NCBI RefSeq assembly: GCF_907165205.1
Contig: NC_058196.1
Location: 12,814,501 to 12,878,500, forward strand
Length of the DNA: 64,000 bases
Source: Coccinella septempunctata
Lineage: Eukaryota > Arthropoda > Insecta > Coleoptera > Coccinellidae
Direction of reading: 5' to 3'
In this document: in pieces, positions 22,131 to 32,639 of the stretch
Layout of the letters: the number at the start of each line of letters is the position of its first letter
How positions within the stretch are numbered: the stretch's first letter is position 1
Notes under the pieces: generated by a model
Seen by the model: the letters and a program-made list of their open reading frames with translations, nothing else
What the model was told of the DNA's origin: nothing
Databases searched by the model: none
Made by a program: the position numbers and the translations under genes

Positions 22131-24953
22131 TCACTGCCTCGAAATCAGAGCACACCAATCGTCATATCTATTTTTAAAAGAGTTCACACTACTAGCGTTC
22201 ACAACCTCAACCGGTAAGCTGTTCCAAACACTGAACACTCTGTTTGGCAGAAACTTCTGGCGGCTTGTTGTCCTGAAAACTTCCTTGGCGAGCTTAAAGT
22301 TGTGACCACGTAGAGCGTTATTGATGTTAAGTGGGAACATGTGTGACAGATCCACCCCAAAATGTCCGCGAAGAGCTCGGTACGTCACGATGAGATCCCC
22401 ACGTAGTCTGCGATCCTCAACAGTTGGCAAGGAGAAGATCTTCAGTCGCGTTGGATAGTCAGGACGGAGATATCCATAGGGCAATCTCGTTGCAAAGCGC
22501 TGCACCGACTCCAGGAGGTCTCCATCGTACTGATAGATCGGATACCAAACCGGCCCAGCGAACTCCAACACCGGTCGAATGTAGGTCTTATATAGAAGGG
22601 AGCATGTTGTGATGTCCATACTTGGGAATGACTTGTAGAACAGGTATAGCATCTTCTTCGCTTTTGCTGAGATATTCGCTATATGGTCAGACCATGTTAG
22701 CGTTCTGTTCACAACCAAACCCAAATCCACATGAGAATCAGCACTCTGGATCGGCGACCCATTTAAGTAGTAGGGTAAGAGTGGATTGTTTTTCCCTATA
22801 TGAAGAACTCTACACTTCGAAACGTTCACCGACATCAGCCATGCGTCACACCACTCAGCAACAGAGTTCAGGTCATCCTGGAGAGTCCGATAATCAGTTC
22901 TGGGATCTGCGTACAGCTTCAGGTCATCAGCGTATTGAGAACACCTGGATTGAAGTAGTGGGGGGAGGTCTGCCACATAAACAAGGAACAAAATTGGACC
23001 CAAAACTGTACCCTGGGGCACTCCACTTGACACCGTTCTGAGCGCTGAAACGATATCGGAGACCTTCACTCGAAAATGCCTACCCCGCAGAAACGCTCCA
23101 ATCCATTCCAAGAGCTTGCCTCTGACTCCGATGTGCTCGAGTTTATGCAAGAGCCGCCTGAAGGGAACACGGTCAAATGCCCGGGAGAGGTCCAAGTAGA
23201 GGACATCAACTGGCCGCCCATCATCCACCATTCTCGTCCAATCATGGACACTCGTGAGATGGTTCGTGAGGACAGATCTTCCAGGTAGAAAGCCATGCTG
23301 GCACTCGGGAAGAGAACCATTTTGCAAAAGAAAAGATATCATTTCCCTGGTAATGAGTCTTTCGCAGATCTTAGATACTACTGAGGTGAGACTGATGGGT
23401 CGGTAATTCGAAGCCTGCAATTTATCTCCCGACTTGAAGATGGGAGCAACATTTGCCACAAGCCAATCAGTAGGAATAATGCCAGACTTGAACGATTCAG
23501 TGAATATGAGCGATAGTGGTAAGGCCAACGAGGATGCACACTGCTTCAAAGCAAAAGGAGTTAAATTGTCCGGCCCTGGAGCAGATGTACCATCCAGAGA
23601 ACTGAGTTCCTCGAGAACAGCGGATTCGGTGAAAACTATGTTGCAGAGGTTATTCGTCTGTCGAGGGGTCTTTATTTCAGGTATCTTGCCACTGGGTTCA
23701 TCAATGAAGCTGGAGAAGAAAGTGTCGGCGAAGAGTTCAGCAGACTTTTCAGGCTCAAGAGTGACAGATCCATCGGCATCCCTTATAACTGGGACACCTA
23801 CCTTAGTACTCAAGGAAGATCGGACAAATTTGTAGAGTTGTTTCTTATTCTTCGAACCCGCTATCTTTATCTGGTATTCTTTTCTGTCTCGTGCAAGTCT
23901 GGAATGTAGTGTATTCGAGTACAATCTATGGCGTCTGTAATTCTCCTGTGTTTTAAAACGGAGGAAGCGACGCCAGAGGACCTTCTTGTGATGCAGCATC
24001 TTAGCAGTTTCCCTAGTAATCCAGGGCTTCTTGGGATCGAATTTGAATTGACGGATTGAAGTATGCGAATTGAGTAGTTCATCGAACGTGAAGATGAAAG
24101 CGTCCCACATTTCCTGTATTGATTTTCCATGGAATTTGCTCACCCAATCCACAATAGAAAGATCGTCATTTAAGGCCTGGAAATCAATTCTCTTAACTGA
24201 CTTAGTTGAGGCAGCGCGAATCCGTGAGGTGAATTGAAATTTTGTGGCAAGTGTCACATGATCCGATTTCCCGAAGGAAGGCAAGTAATCAAGTTCCGTC
24301 ACTAAATCAGTGTCATTGACGAGAATGAGATCCAAAAGGGAAGGCTGCTGTCCACTTCGATATCTGGTAGGCTTGTCAACTAATTGAGTGAAGGAAGAGT
24401 TTTGGATCAACTCTGCAAACTGCGCATGCGGAGATGTGCCCTGGAATGTTGCCTGCAAAGGCCATTTCAGATCGGGGAAATTGAAATCGCCGGCAATAAA
24501 AACAGTTCTACCACTACGAGACAACTGTTCCAGATGGGAGAAGAGGGTGCAGTCGGAGGCGGATGCCCGGGGCCTGTAGACACAACCTACCGTCACTAGG
24601 AGTTCGTTGTTTTCCCTTATATCTAGAAATAGATTATCTATATGAGGAGTGGCAATGGTGTAAACTGATAATTTATAGTTCTGTTGGATGTTATCACTGA
24701 CAAAGATGCATACACCATCGTATCCCACATTGAAGGAATTGTCACATCGAAACAACTTGTACCCAGGAATAGCAACAACGCTGTCTGGAATGGTGGTCTT
24801 GAGCCAAGATTCCGAAATCAAAATTAAATCTGTTTTATTGTAATTGACATAAGCTAGCAACTCATTATATTTGCTGTAGAGTGATTGAATGTTAGTATAA
24901 ATTAGGCTCCATTCTGTGAAGATGGAGCCTCTCCTGGCTGGAAAGGAGGACAC
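22131..24953 (-). CDS. CR1 ORF2: endonuclease-reverse transcriptase
   Basis: Uninterrupted frame of about 940 codons. The endonuclease is at residues about 15-235 (TNIQSLYSKYNEL, SESWL, GDFNFPDLKW, SLLDLILVN, GKSDHVTL). RT follows with NYRPISLTSVVSKICERLI, LDLSRAFDRVP, SSGVPQGTVLGPILFLVYVADL and an intact YADD box, then the CR1-type C-terminus ending FSVWNSLPVEVVNASSVNSFKNR. No ATG begins it: the frame is open upstream and overlaps the end of ORF1 by about 50-70 nt in the -1 frame. A GGGAAAT heptamer at 24,968-24,974 is correctly phased for -1 frameshifting from ORF1. All catalytic residues seen are intact. Confidence 0.93.
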   Translation of the reverse strand: MSSFPARRGSIFTEWSLIYTNIQSLYSKYNELLAYVNYNKTDLILISESWLKTTIPDSVVAIPGYKLFRCDNSFNVGYDGVCIFVSDNIQQNYKLSVYTIATPHIDNLFLDIRENNELLVTVGCVYRPRASASDCTLFSHLEQLSRSGRTVFIAGDFNFPDLKWPLQATFQGTSPHAQFAELIQNSSFTQLVDKPTRYRSGQQPSLLDLILVNDTDLVTELDYLPSFGKSDHVTLATKFQFTSRIRAASTKSVKRIDFQALNDDLSIVDWVSKFHGKSIQEMWDAFIFTFDELLNSHTSIRQFKFDPKKPWITRETAKMLHHKKVLWRRFLRFKTQENYRRHRLYSNTLHSRLARDRKEYQIKIAGSKNKKQLYKFVRSSLSTKVGVPVIRDADGSVTLEPEKSAELFADTFFSSFIDEPSGKIPEIKTPRQTNNLCNIVFTESAVLEELSSLDGTSAPGPDNLTPFALKQCASSLALPLSLIFTESFKSGIIPTDWLVANVAPIFKSGDKLQASNYRPISLTSVVSKICERLITREMISFLLQNGSLPECQHGFLPGRSVLTNHLTSVHDWTRMVDDGRPVDVLYLDLSRAFDRVPFRRLLHKLEHIGVRGKLLEWIGAFLRGRHFRVKVSDIVSALRTVSSGVPQGTVLGPILFLVYVADLPPLLQSRCSQYADDLKLYADPRTDYRTLQDDLNSVAEWCDAWLMSVNVSKCRVLHIGKNNPLLPYYLNGSPIQSADSHVDLGLVVNRTLTWSDHIANISAKAKKMLYLFYKSFPSMDITTCSLLYKTYIRPVLEFAGPVWYPIYQYDGDLLESVQRFATRLPYGYLRPDYPTRLKIFSLPTVEDRRLRGDLIVTYRALRGHFGVDLSHMFPLNINNALRGHNFKLAKEVFRTTSRQKFLPNRVFSVWNSLPVEVVNASSVNSFKNRYDDWCALISRQ

Positions 24954-25990
24954 TGCACAATAGTGGGATTTCCCTTGACGAATTTTATGGTGAGGTCCTT
25001 CTCCCCCAACTTCTGCCTCCTCTTCAATAGTTTTCGCAGTTCGTTTAGCTGCGTCTGCTGGAAGGGTGTCTTGTCATCTGATATAGAGAATTTCCTGTAG
25101 TCTGGATGGTTCATAAGAAGGTTTTTGTTACGTAGCAGTGACCTTGCAATATGTGGACTTGACAGTGTAACTTTCAGCAAACGAGGGCGAGCATCTTGTT
25201 TCCTTCCCAACCGAGCGGAGCTAACCACCCGATTCCTGCAGGATTCATCAATAACCATAAGAATCTCCTCGATACCAGCAGCGGTGCTCACATGCTCGGG
25301 AACACCTCGTAAAATAATATTAAATGAGCGATTCATACGTTCGATAGTCTCATTAGAACCGGCGCTGGAATCAACCTCAAGGGCTGTGAGTTTCTCCTCA
25401 ACCTGACCGACCCTCGTTTTCATCTCCGATACAACCTGCAAGGTTGGTTGTTGGGTGTTGAAGGTTTTATACATCGTGTCGACTCTTGCAGACAGGTCAG
25501 CCAAATCCGAATGTAATTCGTCGCTTTTAACTGCCAATCCGTCAAGCCTAGATTTGCAAGAGTTTATCTCTGATTGGTGCTGCCCGAGCAGATCAGTATG
25601 TTTTTCCACAATAGAGACACAGGCATCGACCCGGGAAATCAAACCCGTTTGCTCCACCTTCATGGACCTCACCTCACTCAGCACCATCGAAAGCTGCTGC
25701 GACATGGCCGTTATTTTGTCTACAAGAAGACTGAAACTCTCATTGGTCACATAATTAGAAATGGGTTGAGAACTGACAGTGGAAGATGAAGAGGAATTGC
25801 TTCGTAGTGTTCTCGAACGCGAGGAACAAGAAGGGCAAACCCATTTCTGTTTATTTTCTAAGATGAAGGACACCTCAACGTCGCCTAAGTTGACACATTT
25901 ATGATGATAATGTTTCCTACAGGTGTTACATATTATTGACGATGACCCATCGCCTAATGGTACAGAACAGCCAGCGCAAGAATTCGGCAT
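24902..25990 (-). CDS. CR1 ORF1: PHD-like finger and coiled-coil protein
   Basis: The 362-residue frame starts at an ATG. An N-terminal C4HC3 finger (C5, C8, C21, C24, H29 or H30, C32, C52, C55) is followed by a Ser-rich linker, a long heptad-rich coiled coil (about residues 85-210) and a C-terminal RNA-binding-like domain beginning FNIILRGVPEHVS with a basic tail. This arrangement is known from CR1-clade ORF1 proteins, which multimerise and bind element RNA. It ends at TAA 24,902-24,904, inside the ORF2 frame. No lesion was seen. Confidence 0.9.
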   Translation of the reverse strand: MPNSCAGCSVPLGDGSSSIICNTCRKHYHHKCVNLGDVEVSFILENKQKWVCPSCSSRSRTLRSNSSSSSTVSSQPISNYVTNESFSLLVDKITAMSQQLSMVLSEVRSMKVEQTGLISRVDACVSIVEKHTDLLGQHQSEINSCKSRLDGLAVKSDELHSDLADLSARVDTMYKTFNTQQPTLQVVSEMKTRVGQVEEKLTALEVDSSAGSNETIERMNRSFNIILRGVPEHVSTAAGIEEILMVIDESCRNRVVSSARLGRKQDARPRLLKVTLSSPHIARSLLRNKNLLMNHPDYRKFSISDDKTPFQQTQLNELRKLLKRRQKLGEKDLTIKFVKGNPTIVQCPPFQPGEAPSSQNGA

Positions 25991-26529
25991 CTTTATGAAA
26001 GGAAATGGGATTTATTGGAAAAGACGCGCTTCACTGTCTTGGGTCTATAAGACAGACTTAAAGTATACAGAAGGGTGACCACGGATGGAAGGGTTATCAA
26101 AAAACGAAGGTAGAGAGAAGTGAGAGGAAACAGATCTCCGTAATTTTACGAACGTTCTAACTTCCAAGTGATATTTCGAGAAGATGCAGCGCAACAATGA
26201 AGTCCAATGTTTAACTGAGATCTGAGACCAGCGACGGTTCGCCGGTCGCTGATAACAGCGGGTACGGGATGACACCCACGATATGACCGCGCACCACCGG
26301 ACTGAAATGGTGGGGTTATGGTGTTGAAAAAACTGGTCCGAGTTTATAAACAACGGAAATTTCACTTATGATTTCGTAATATTTCTGACCAATAAAATGT
26401 TGATTTATACAAACCAGCTTCAAAAATCACTCAGGTCGCGCCACAACCACAAATACGAAAATTTTCAAGCCAATAAATCGCGAAATAAACGAGATTACTC
26501 CGGAGCCAGAAATTCTACGTCGACACACA

Positions 26530-27196
26530 CCAGTCGTTCACGAGATCAATCCGATCAATTGCCGAATTAAACCGTCAAAGAGTCGAAATTACCTCGGCAT
26601 ACAAGCCACCACAAAACAATTTATTGGAAGAAGAGATAAATAACATGTTGGAAGGAACAAACCCGAAAATCTCCATCGAAGATTTCAACTGTAAATCCCC
26701 ATTATGGAATAGCAGAACAGAGAATAGAAATGGCGAAACACTCAAGGATTTCGCCGAAAAACAAAATGCCATGGTGATTGGATCAGAGCAGCGAATGAAT
26801 AGACTCTACCCTCTGATAGGAAGAAAAAGCCGCATATCGAAAAAGACAAAATTGAAGATAATCAAAGCCGTTGCTAGGCCTCATCTGACTTATGGATCAG
26901 TTGTCTGGGGTTTCGCGGCAAAGAGCCATATCAAAAGAATTCAGGCCACTGAAAACAAGCTGCTAAGATGTGCAATAGATGCACCTTGGTTTGTCAGGAA
27001 TAGACAGATTTATAGGGACCTAAAATGGAAAACCATAACGGAATTCATGAACAGAAAAGCAGACAAATTATTCGAAACAGCAAAAAAACCATCCGAATCA
27101 AGAACTCAAGAGACTAGTGGACTACGACCCAGGGGAAGACAAAAGGAGAATGCGAATTTAACGAAGGAGACCAAGAAATCAATAAAAAAGAGATAA
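26530..27196 (+). pseudogene. Jockey-type endonuclease C-terminal part fused in frame to RT C-terminus
   Basis: It reads LNRQRVEITSAYKPPQNN, then DFNCKSPLWNS (the G of GDFN is replaced, IEDFN), then after MVIG runs without a frame break into RMNRLYPLIGRKSRIS and RPHLTYGSVVWGFAAKSHI, which belong to the far C-terminus of Jockey RT. The whole polymerase core is absent. The in-frame junction lies near 26,780-26,800. The tail runs to a stop at 27,194. Confidence 0.85.
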
Positions 27197-27470
27197 ATAA
27201 GAACAGAAACTTATTAAACAATCCAATAAAGTGTTATCCAATAGAGGATAAACACATAAATCCCAGCATGATATTGTGCGAGAAGAAAACCGACCAAGAG
27301 ATAAACGGTTTATAGGCAAATGCCCGGAACCAATATTCAAGAAGCAGTTTTTAGTAGGTCTCGAGCTCAGGAGAGTGAGAATCCCCACAATTGTTCTCCT
27401 CAGGAGCGGGTGGTTCGTCTGACTTGCAGATTTTCCCCCTGCTACACCAAAAAAAAAGAAAAAAAAAGGG

Positions 27471-28319
27471 ATGTAAAAATATATTCAACAGAGGAAATCG
27501 AAATGTAATCTTTACCTTATACATCAAAAAAATGTCAGTTGGAGCTTCTTTCAAGAATATTTTGATCTGGTACCGGGACAAAACTTCTGATTTTTAGGAA
27601 CGTATTTTTGTTATTCACGAATGTTCTTAGCATTGATAATTTTGGCTGTAATGTATTTCGTGAATATTTCTGCGACTGGCAAGCGGATAAATTAGTCTAC
27701 ATGAAAATTAACAAGGATCACAGCAATATACCAAATCTTCAAAATATGCCAACAAAATATTTTCGTCAATACCGTTCACCAAATTTTTTATTCTCCAATC
27801 CTAAAAATCTTCATAGGCTTTACTTTAAGCAGCTTTAAATTTCGCCGGAACCAAAGATTCAGGGGGCTTTTGGGGCTTGAGCTTCCACATAATTTGACGT
27901 TTTATCAATTTTATGTCTGACAAGACTCGAAAATCAAACCAGTCAGTCATGATTCTCACAAACACGATCGACGTTAAAAATCCAATGAATTAACACATTC
28001 ACAATCCTATATTATTTTTCCCATTTTCAGGAAGAATCTATTGATAACAACACTGGAAATATACTATTCATATTTCCCCAGTTGTAATAACAGATATTTC
28101 GGAACCAAAAAGAAATGAAAAAAGCCCAATTGAACATTACCTAGTTTAGAGGGGATGGAATTTCAAGTTTGCAGTGGGAACTAATCGTACTTTGGAAGTG
28201 GAAAAAGCTTCGCTAACCCACACTTATGAATTCCATCAGTATTTTTTACATAAACTACTTTCAGTATTGTCGATTCTTTTTTCTCTGATTGGATGAATGC
28301 AGTTGTTTGATATGTATTC
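27471..28319. other. No feature recognised
   Basis: A+T-rich sequence. The frame at 27,608-27,838 has no motif and no splice support. Confidence 0.5.
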
Positions 28320-30020
28320 CAAAAATCTCAGTGCGATCGATTCAATAATTGCCACGGATCTAGCCGATTCATTCTCAAATGTGGTAGATCGGGATCCCGC
28401 AATGTAGATAGATGCTCAAGAATTGAAAAATGACACTGTGCTAAGACGGAGAGATCTCTAGGAACTGAACTAAGTTATGTTAAAGGTTTTGTATTCAATA
28501 CAGCTTCGATATGAATGATATGAGTATTTAACTCTTCGTGGGTTAATTTTTGTTCACAAATTACCCGTTTTATGTAAGTCTTCACAGACTTAAGAGGGGT
28601 CAGTTCGAAATGCCAAAACGTATATCTTAAGTCAGAAACCACCAATTTATATGGGCTTTTCAATTTTCGTTATACTCGCAATTCAATTCAACCAGTTCGT
28701 AATCTCGGAAAGCCAGAAAAAAATAGAAAATCTCTTTATTTGAGGAACAAATATGTTCATTCATGTTAATCACTTTCCAGGGTGGATTGATTCGTTCAAT
28801 AAATCTCCACATGAAAAATTTCTCGCCATTGGCTACAATTCGAAATCTGCTGAAATTGAAATGAATTCATTCGTGAAGTGTTCCCATCTTTTCGATGAAA
28901 GTGGAAACTATTGTATTTTAGGGATTGAATGAAACTATTGCGCAACTTCTACTGCGTGTTCTGGCAACCCCACATACCGGAAGTCTAAAACGGATGGGAG
29001 AAAGTCCTGTGGTATTAACTCCTCTTCATACCGCTCTCATAAAGAACTCCAGAATGGGGAGAACTGTAACACTAGGCAATTCTCTCATTCTTCACGACAT
29101 CTTTGAAAATCTTAGTGAGATAGTTTTTAATGCCAACAAAGTCAATACCACAGTGCACGATTAAAACTCTTCCTCACCTACCGATAAAGCGCAATGCCTC
29201 GGTTGAATACCAAACAAACAGGCAAAGATAGGTTGTGTTTTGATGCTCTTCAACCTGTCCAATCTAAAACTAAAAGGGCCTCCGAAATCAACCCCATCAC
29301 ATGCAAATGGCTTCGCTTGCGAGATCCGAAAAGAGGGTTTTCTCATAAAAGGTTGAAAGTTCTTGGGACTCACTTTGAAATATTTATGACACTTTGAGAT
29401 AACACTCCTTATTGCTATTCTTGGTGATAAAATTCAATATCGTTGCAATATCAAAATTTGCAATGTGCGAAGATCTACCGGCAAAAACTCGTACGAAATG
29501 TTTTTTAATCAATGAGGCGATCTTAAACTCTCAGTATACCAGAGACACATAAAAACGGTCCCAATTCACTCATAGTCTTCGATAGCGGCAAATCTTGCTT
29601 CAATCGATCAAACTCTTCGGCAAATACCCTGAACACTGATAATTGTCAAATCTAAAGCGTAATTGAGTTCATATACTTAAGGGTAAAGATAGACTAAGTG
29701 AACTATTTCTCCTTTTGAGAAATCGACCAACGTAAGCCGACATGTATCTTCTCTGATGATGAATATTTTTCGAATAAGGCCATAATCATGGTTACTTCAG
29801 TTAAGGATTAAGGATTCTCAGTTTCTCTTCAGTTGAAACTTCGATATCCGAATAGCTGCTTTGGGTTTAGGCATCCGAAAAAAGAATATCACTTTTAAGA
29901 AATTCAGTTCCGCCCACCATAAGGCATTAATCAGAAGCTCAGAGTGCGAACAACTTCTAGAAGGTATGCCGTTTATACGATGGACACTGATCGAGAAGGC
30001 ATTTTGTACACTGCACATTG
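28320..30020 (-). pseudogene. BEL/Pao pol remnant (RNase H linker to integrase)
   Basis: Minus-strand pieces appear in the correct order for a BEL/Pao polyprotein: SELLINALWWAELNFL (about 29,930), LKQDLPLSKTMSELGPFL (about 29,570), then the integrase pieces QAKPFACDGVDFGGPF (about 29,300), DFVGIKNYLTKIFKDVV (about 29,130) and KRVICEQKLTHEELNTHI (about 28,560), ending RDLSVLAQCHFSILEHLS (about 28,410). Frameshifts, a stop and an inserted segment of about 420 bp (about 28,600-29,020) disrupt it. No LTRs were found. Confidence 0.78.
28620..28920. repeat. Dispersed repeat C, copy 1 (inserted in BEL/Pao integrase)
   Basis: Matches 42,705-43,000 over about 290 bp, starting at a 'TCAGAAACCAC-AATTTATATGGG' block and ending at GAAAGTGGAAACTATTGTA. 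It lies between two integrase pieces that would otherwise adjoin, so it probably inserted there. Confidence 0.75.
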
Positions 30021-30074
30021 ATGCTGATAATTTTTTATCTCTTTTCAGGTATAACTGTTTGATGTCGTTAAGCG

Positions 30075-31060
30075 ATTTTCAGCTTTTTTTTCTCAACAAA
30101 TTAAAATTGAAGCAAATCGCTGCCGAAACAGCCCAAAAATTAACCAGGCATTTGGCAATGACAGTGTTAATGCACGTTCGACTGTTCGACACTGGTTCGT
30201 TAAATTTCGTTCCGGAGATTTTAGCCTCAAAGATGGGCCCCGAAGTAGTCGTCTCAAAGTAATCCAGGACGAGGATTTGAGGACCCTGGTGGAGATTGAT
30301 CTATCACAAACGGTGCGTGGGATGGCGGAACAACTGGGCATCAGCTCCCATGCAATTTTTGATGACTTGAAACGTATTGGAAAGGTCAAAAAGCTCGAAA
30401 AGTGGGTGCCCTACGATTTAAACCTTCGACAGAAATTGTCACGTTTCAAGGTCTATTCTTTTTTGCTTTTGTGCAACCAAAACGATCTTTTTTGAATCGT
30501 ATCATCACGTATGATGAAAAGTGGAACCTCTACGACAACAGACGTTCAGGACAGTAGTTGGACACCGATGAGCCATCCAGGCACTTCCCAAAGGCGATAA
30601 CCTATCAAGAAAGAACATGATTACTGTATGATGGTCAGCGACTGCTGTGATTTACTACAACTTTCTGCAACTAGGCCAAACCACCACAGTAGAGTCGTAT
30701 TCTGAGAGAATCGACACAATGTATCGAAAATTGTGTTAGCATCAACAGAAGAGGTCCGATTCTGCTCCACGACAACGCCCGTTCGCACTTTCCACAAATC
30801 GCCTTCCGAAAATTAAACGAATTGAGCGTCGAAGTTTTGCCTAACCCACCATACTCCCCAGAACTCTCGCCAACCGACTACCATCTTTCAAGCACTTCGA
30901 TAACTTTCTCATCGGTAGAACCATCGCCAATCAAAACCAGGTAAACAGCCTTCGTCGACTTCATCGAATCCCGAGCACCCAATTTTTATGCCGTCGGAAT
31001 GAATCAACTTGTGTTAAGTTGGAAAAAGTGTACTGATTCAAATAAGGCTTATTTCGATTG
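30075..31060 (+). pseudogene. mariner transposase remnant
   Basis: Plus-strand pieces span a full-length-like mariner transposase. The N-terminal helix-turn-helix region includes VRHWFVKFRSGDFSLKDGPR and LSQTVRGMAEQLGIS. The catalytic pieces are ITYDEKWNLYDN, LLHDNARSHF and YSPELSPTDYHLFKHF, the mariner D,D(34)D layout, ending MNQLVLSWKKC. Several frameshifts and stops after 30,495 make it inactive. Terminal inverted repeats were not located. Confidence 0.85.
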
Positions 31061-31957
31061 AATGAGTATTCACTGAGATATTAGATATTACAGATTAAAG
31101 TGAGCGCATTAAAACAGACAAATCTTTCGAAACAACTTGATATGTTATGTTCTAGAATTGTACCGAGTCATGTATCTCAATTCTGGGGATAACCCGCAAA
31201 AAAAAATTAAAACATTGTGAATTCAATTAAAAATATTTTTCCATTTGAAAAGTATTTGTATAATTTCAGTCGGCATTCCTCTGATGAAAATGCAGGAATT
31301 GAGGAATTTACCGAGAGATGCGGATAGTTGGTATCAATAATTGCATACGAAATAATGAATCGAACCAACACACCCTGGTGCCACTCGAGGGCCGCTCCGG
31401 TTGGAGTTTATTAAAGGAACATAGGTATTATAGCGTATACACAAACCGCAACACCTGTAGTCTCTAATTTACATATCCTGGTAGATGTTTGATATTCTCA
31501 TCAATCCAAATTAAGAAGTTATTCTGCCGGTTTCATGATGTAATCAAGAATACGTTATGATTTTGTAATGTGTAATTCAAACGATCCGGAACAAGCAACA
31601 GGATAAAATACTCTTCGGAATTATGTACGACAAAATTATTTAATTCCAGTGTTTTTTCTAGCTGTCATAAATTAAGTCTCCAATACCTATTATTCAGGAC
31701 TCCATAATGGCTAGGAGAACAAAATCGCTCAATTTGGGATGCACGGCATGATCCAAATGTTTGTGAACATTGATATCATTGAGACATTTGAAGTAATTAA
31801 ATATAAAAATAGATAAGTGCTTATCAAAACCACAATTTAACTATTTATTTTGAGGAAAATATGACATGAATTCCTTTTAATTCTTTTATAACGCCTGTAC
31901 GATATTCAATTTGATTATATAATAATTGAATGAAATCAATTTCTACTTTTGTTGCAG
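31061..31957. other. No gene recognised; probably intron or upstream of the CH/filamin exon
   Basis: Directly precedes a splice acceptor at 31,956-31,957. A further possible acceptor (TATAATTTCAG, ending near 31,271) does not lead into an exon of compatible phase. No repeat or element identified. Confidence 0.5.
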
Positions 31958-32205
31958 TATTCTGTCCATCCTTCAGCCAGCGCCAGAAATTATTGAGATG
32001 GGTCGTGGAGAACCTCCCAAGCACGTGGTCCATCTCTTCCAAGAACCTCAATGGTGGAATTCAAGATCTGTGGAAAGATGGTTCGCTCCTGTGTACACTA
32101 ATAAATATGGCCATACCAGGGGCTTGCCAGAACCCCCCTAAGCATTGGAAGAAACCTCCGACCCACGCTCAAGCGTTGGCTTATAAGTACTTTGGAATTT
32201 CACCA
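31958..32205 (+). CDS. CH/filamin-domain protein, exon coding a calponin-homology domain (partial gene)
   Basis: This internal exon has acceptor TTTTGTTGCAG ending at 31,957 and donor GTGAGT at 32,206. It codes about 82 residues beginning FCPSFSQRQKLLRWVVENLP, with GIQDLWKDGSLLCTLINMAIPG and the THAQALAYKYFGISP helix. This is the pattern of the second CH domain of filamin-type actin-binding proteins (W-DG-LL-L-N---PG). The first codon is split (phase 1), so at least one upstream exon exists, not found in this window. Splicing to 37,137 is phase 0 and completes the domain. The protein would bind F-actin in the cytoskeleton (family inference). Retaining the intron would give a stop at 32,311. 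Confidence 0.85.
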
Positions 32206-32639
32206 GTGAGTTACAGTTTACATTCAATGAATATATTTAGCGCAATGGCAAAATTATCCTTCAAAAATTTCAAGGATGGATTCACTTCCGTTAGTTATTC
32301 AGGAGAGATCTAAAAAATCCGTTTTACAGGAACGTTCACATGAATTTATTTTCTTTTTTTCTTTTTCTTTGACTGCCCATCCACATTAATGAATGTTAGC
32401 AACCATACTATCAGATACATTTATTCCTGGCGGTGTGAACGAGTTCCAAAATATATTATATTCCGGTCCATCCTCTGATATAACTTGCCCAAGAAATTTG
32501 TTTTAGTCCTATACCCCTTCTTCAATCAATTTCACCCTCCAAGATCAACTGCAAGATATAATTCTTTTCATTTCTGAAAATGTGAGCAAAATATGCATTC
32601 TTTCTCTTTTGAACAATCAAAACTTACCACAAGGTAAGT

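Larger units (their letters stand above)
21911..26530 (-). mobile_element. Near-intact CR1-clade non-LTR retrotransposon with (TAA)n tail
   Basis: ORF1 with an N-terminal PHD-like finger and an overlapping ORF2 with endonuclease and RT are both uninterrupted. The 3' end (low coordinates) carries a trinucleotide tail at 21,911-21,943. The 5' UTR runs from 25,991 to about 26,530, where the interrupted Jockey endonuclease reappears (LNRQRVEITSAYKPP). I could not find a clear TSD, so the 5' limit is approximate. Confidence 0.9.
18830..27470 (+). mobile_element. Jockey-type non-LTR element, internally deleted and interrupted by two later insertions
   Basis: ORF1 with PRE/C2HC knuckles (18,921-20,260) is followed by an endonuclease begun at 20,281, resumed at 21,825 and resumed again near 26,530. 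An internal deletion then joins the endonuclease to the RT C-terminus, and the copy ends with A-rich sequence at 27,450-27,470. The first interruption is a solo LTR (20,468-21,820), the second a CR1 element (about 21,911-26,530). The endonuclease frame is continuous across the solo-LTR site once that LTR and one 4-bp duplicate are ignored. Confidence 0.9.

Noticed and set aside
27608..27838. Plus-strand frame of 76 codons
   Set aside because: No motif, no splice signals, A+T-rich; expected by chance.
31271..31345. Possible upstream exon of the CH/filamin gene after a TATAATTTCAG acceptor
   Set aside because: No open frame of the required phase reaches a usable donor.
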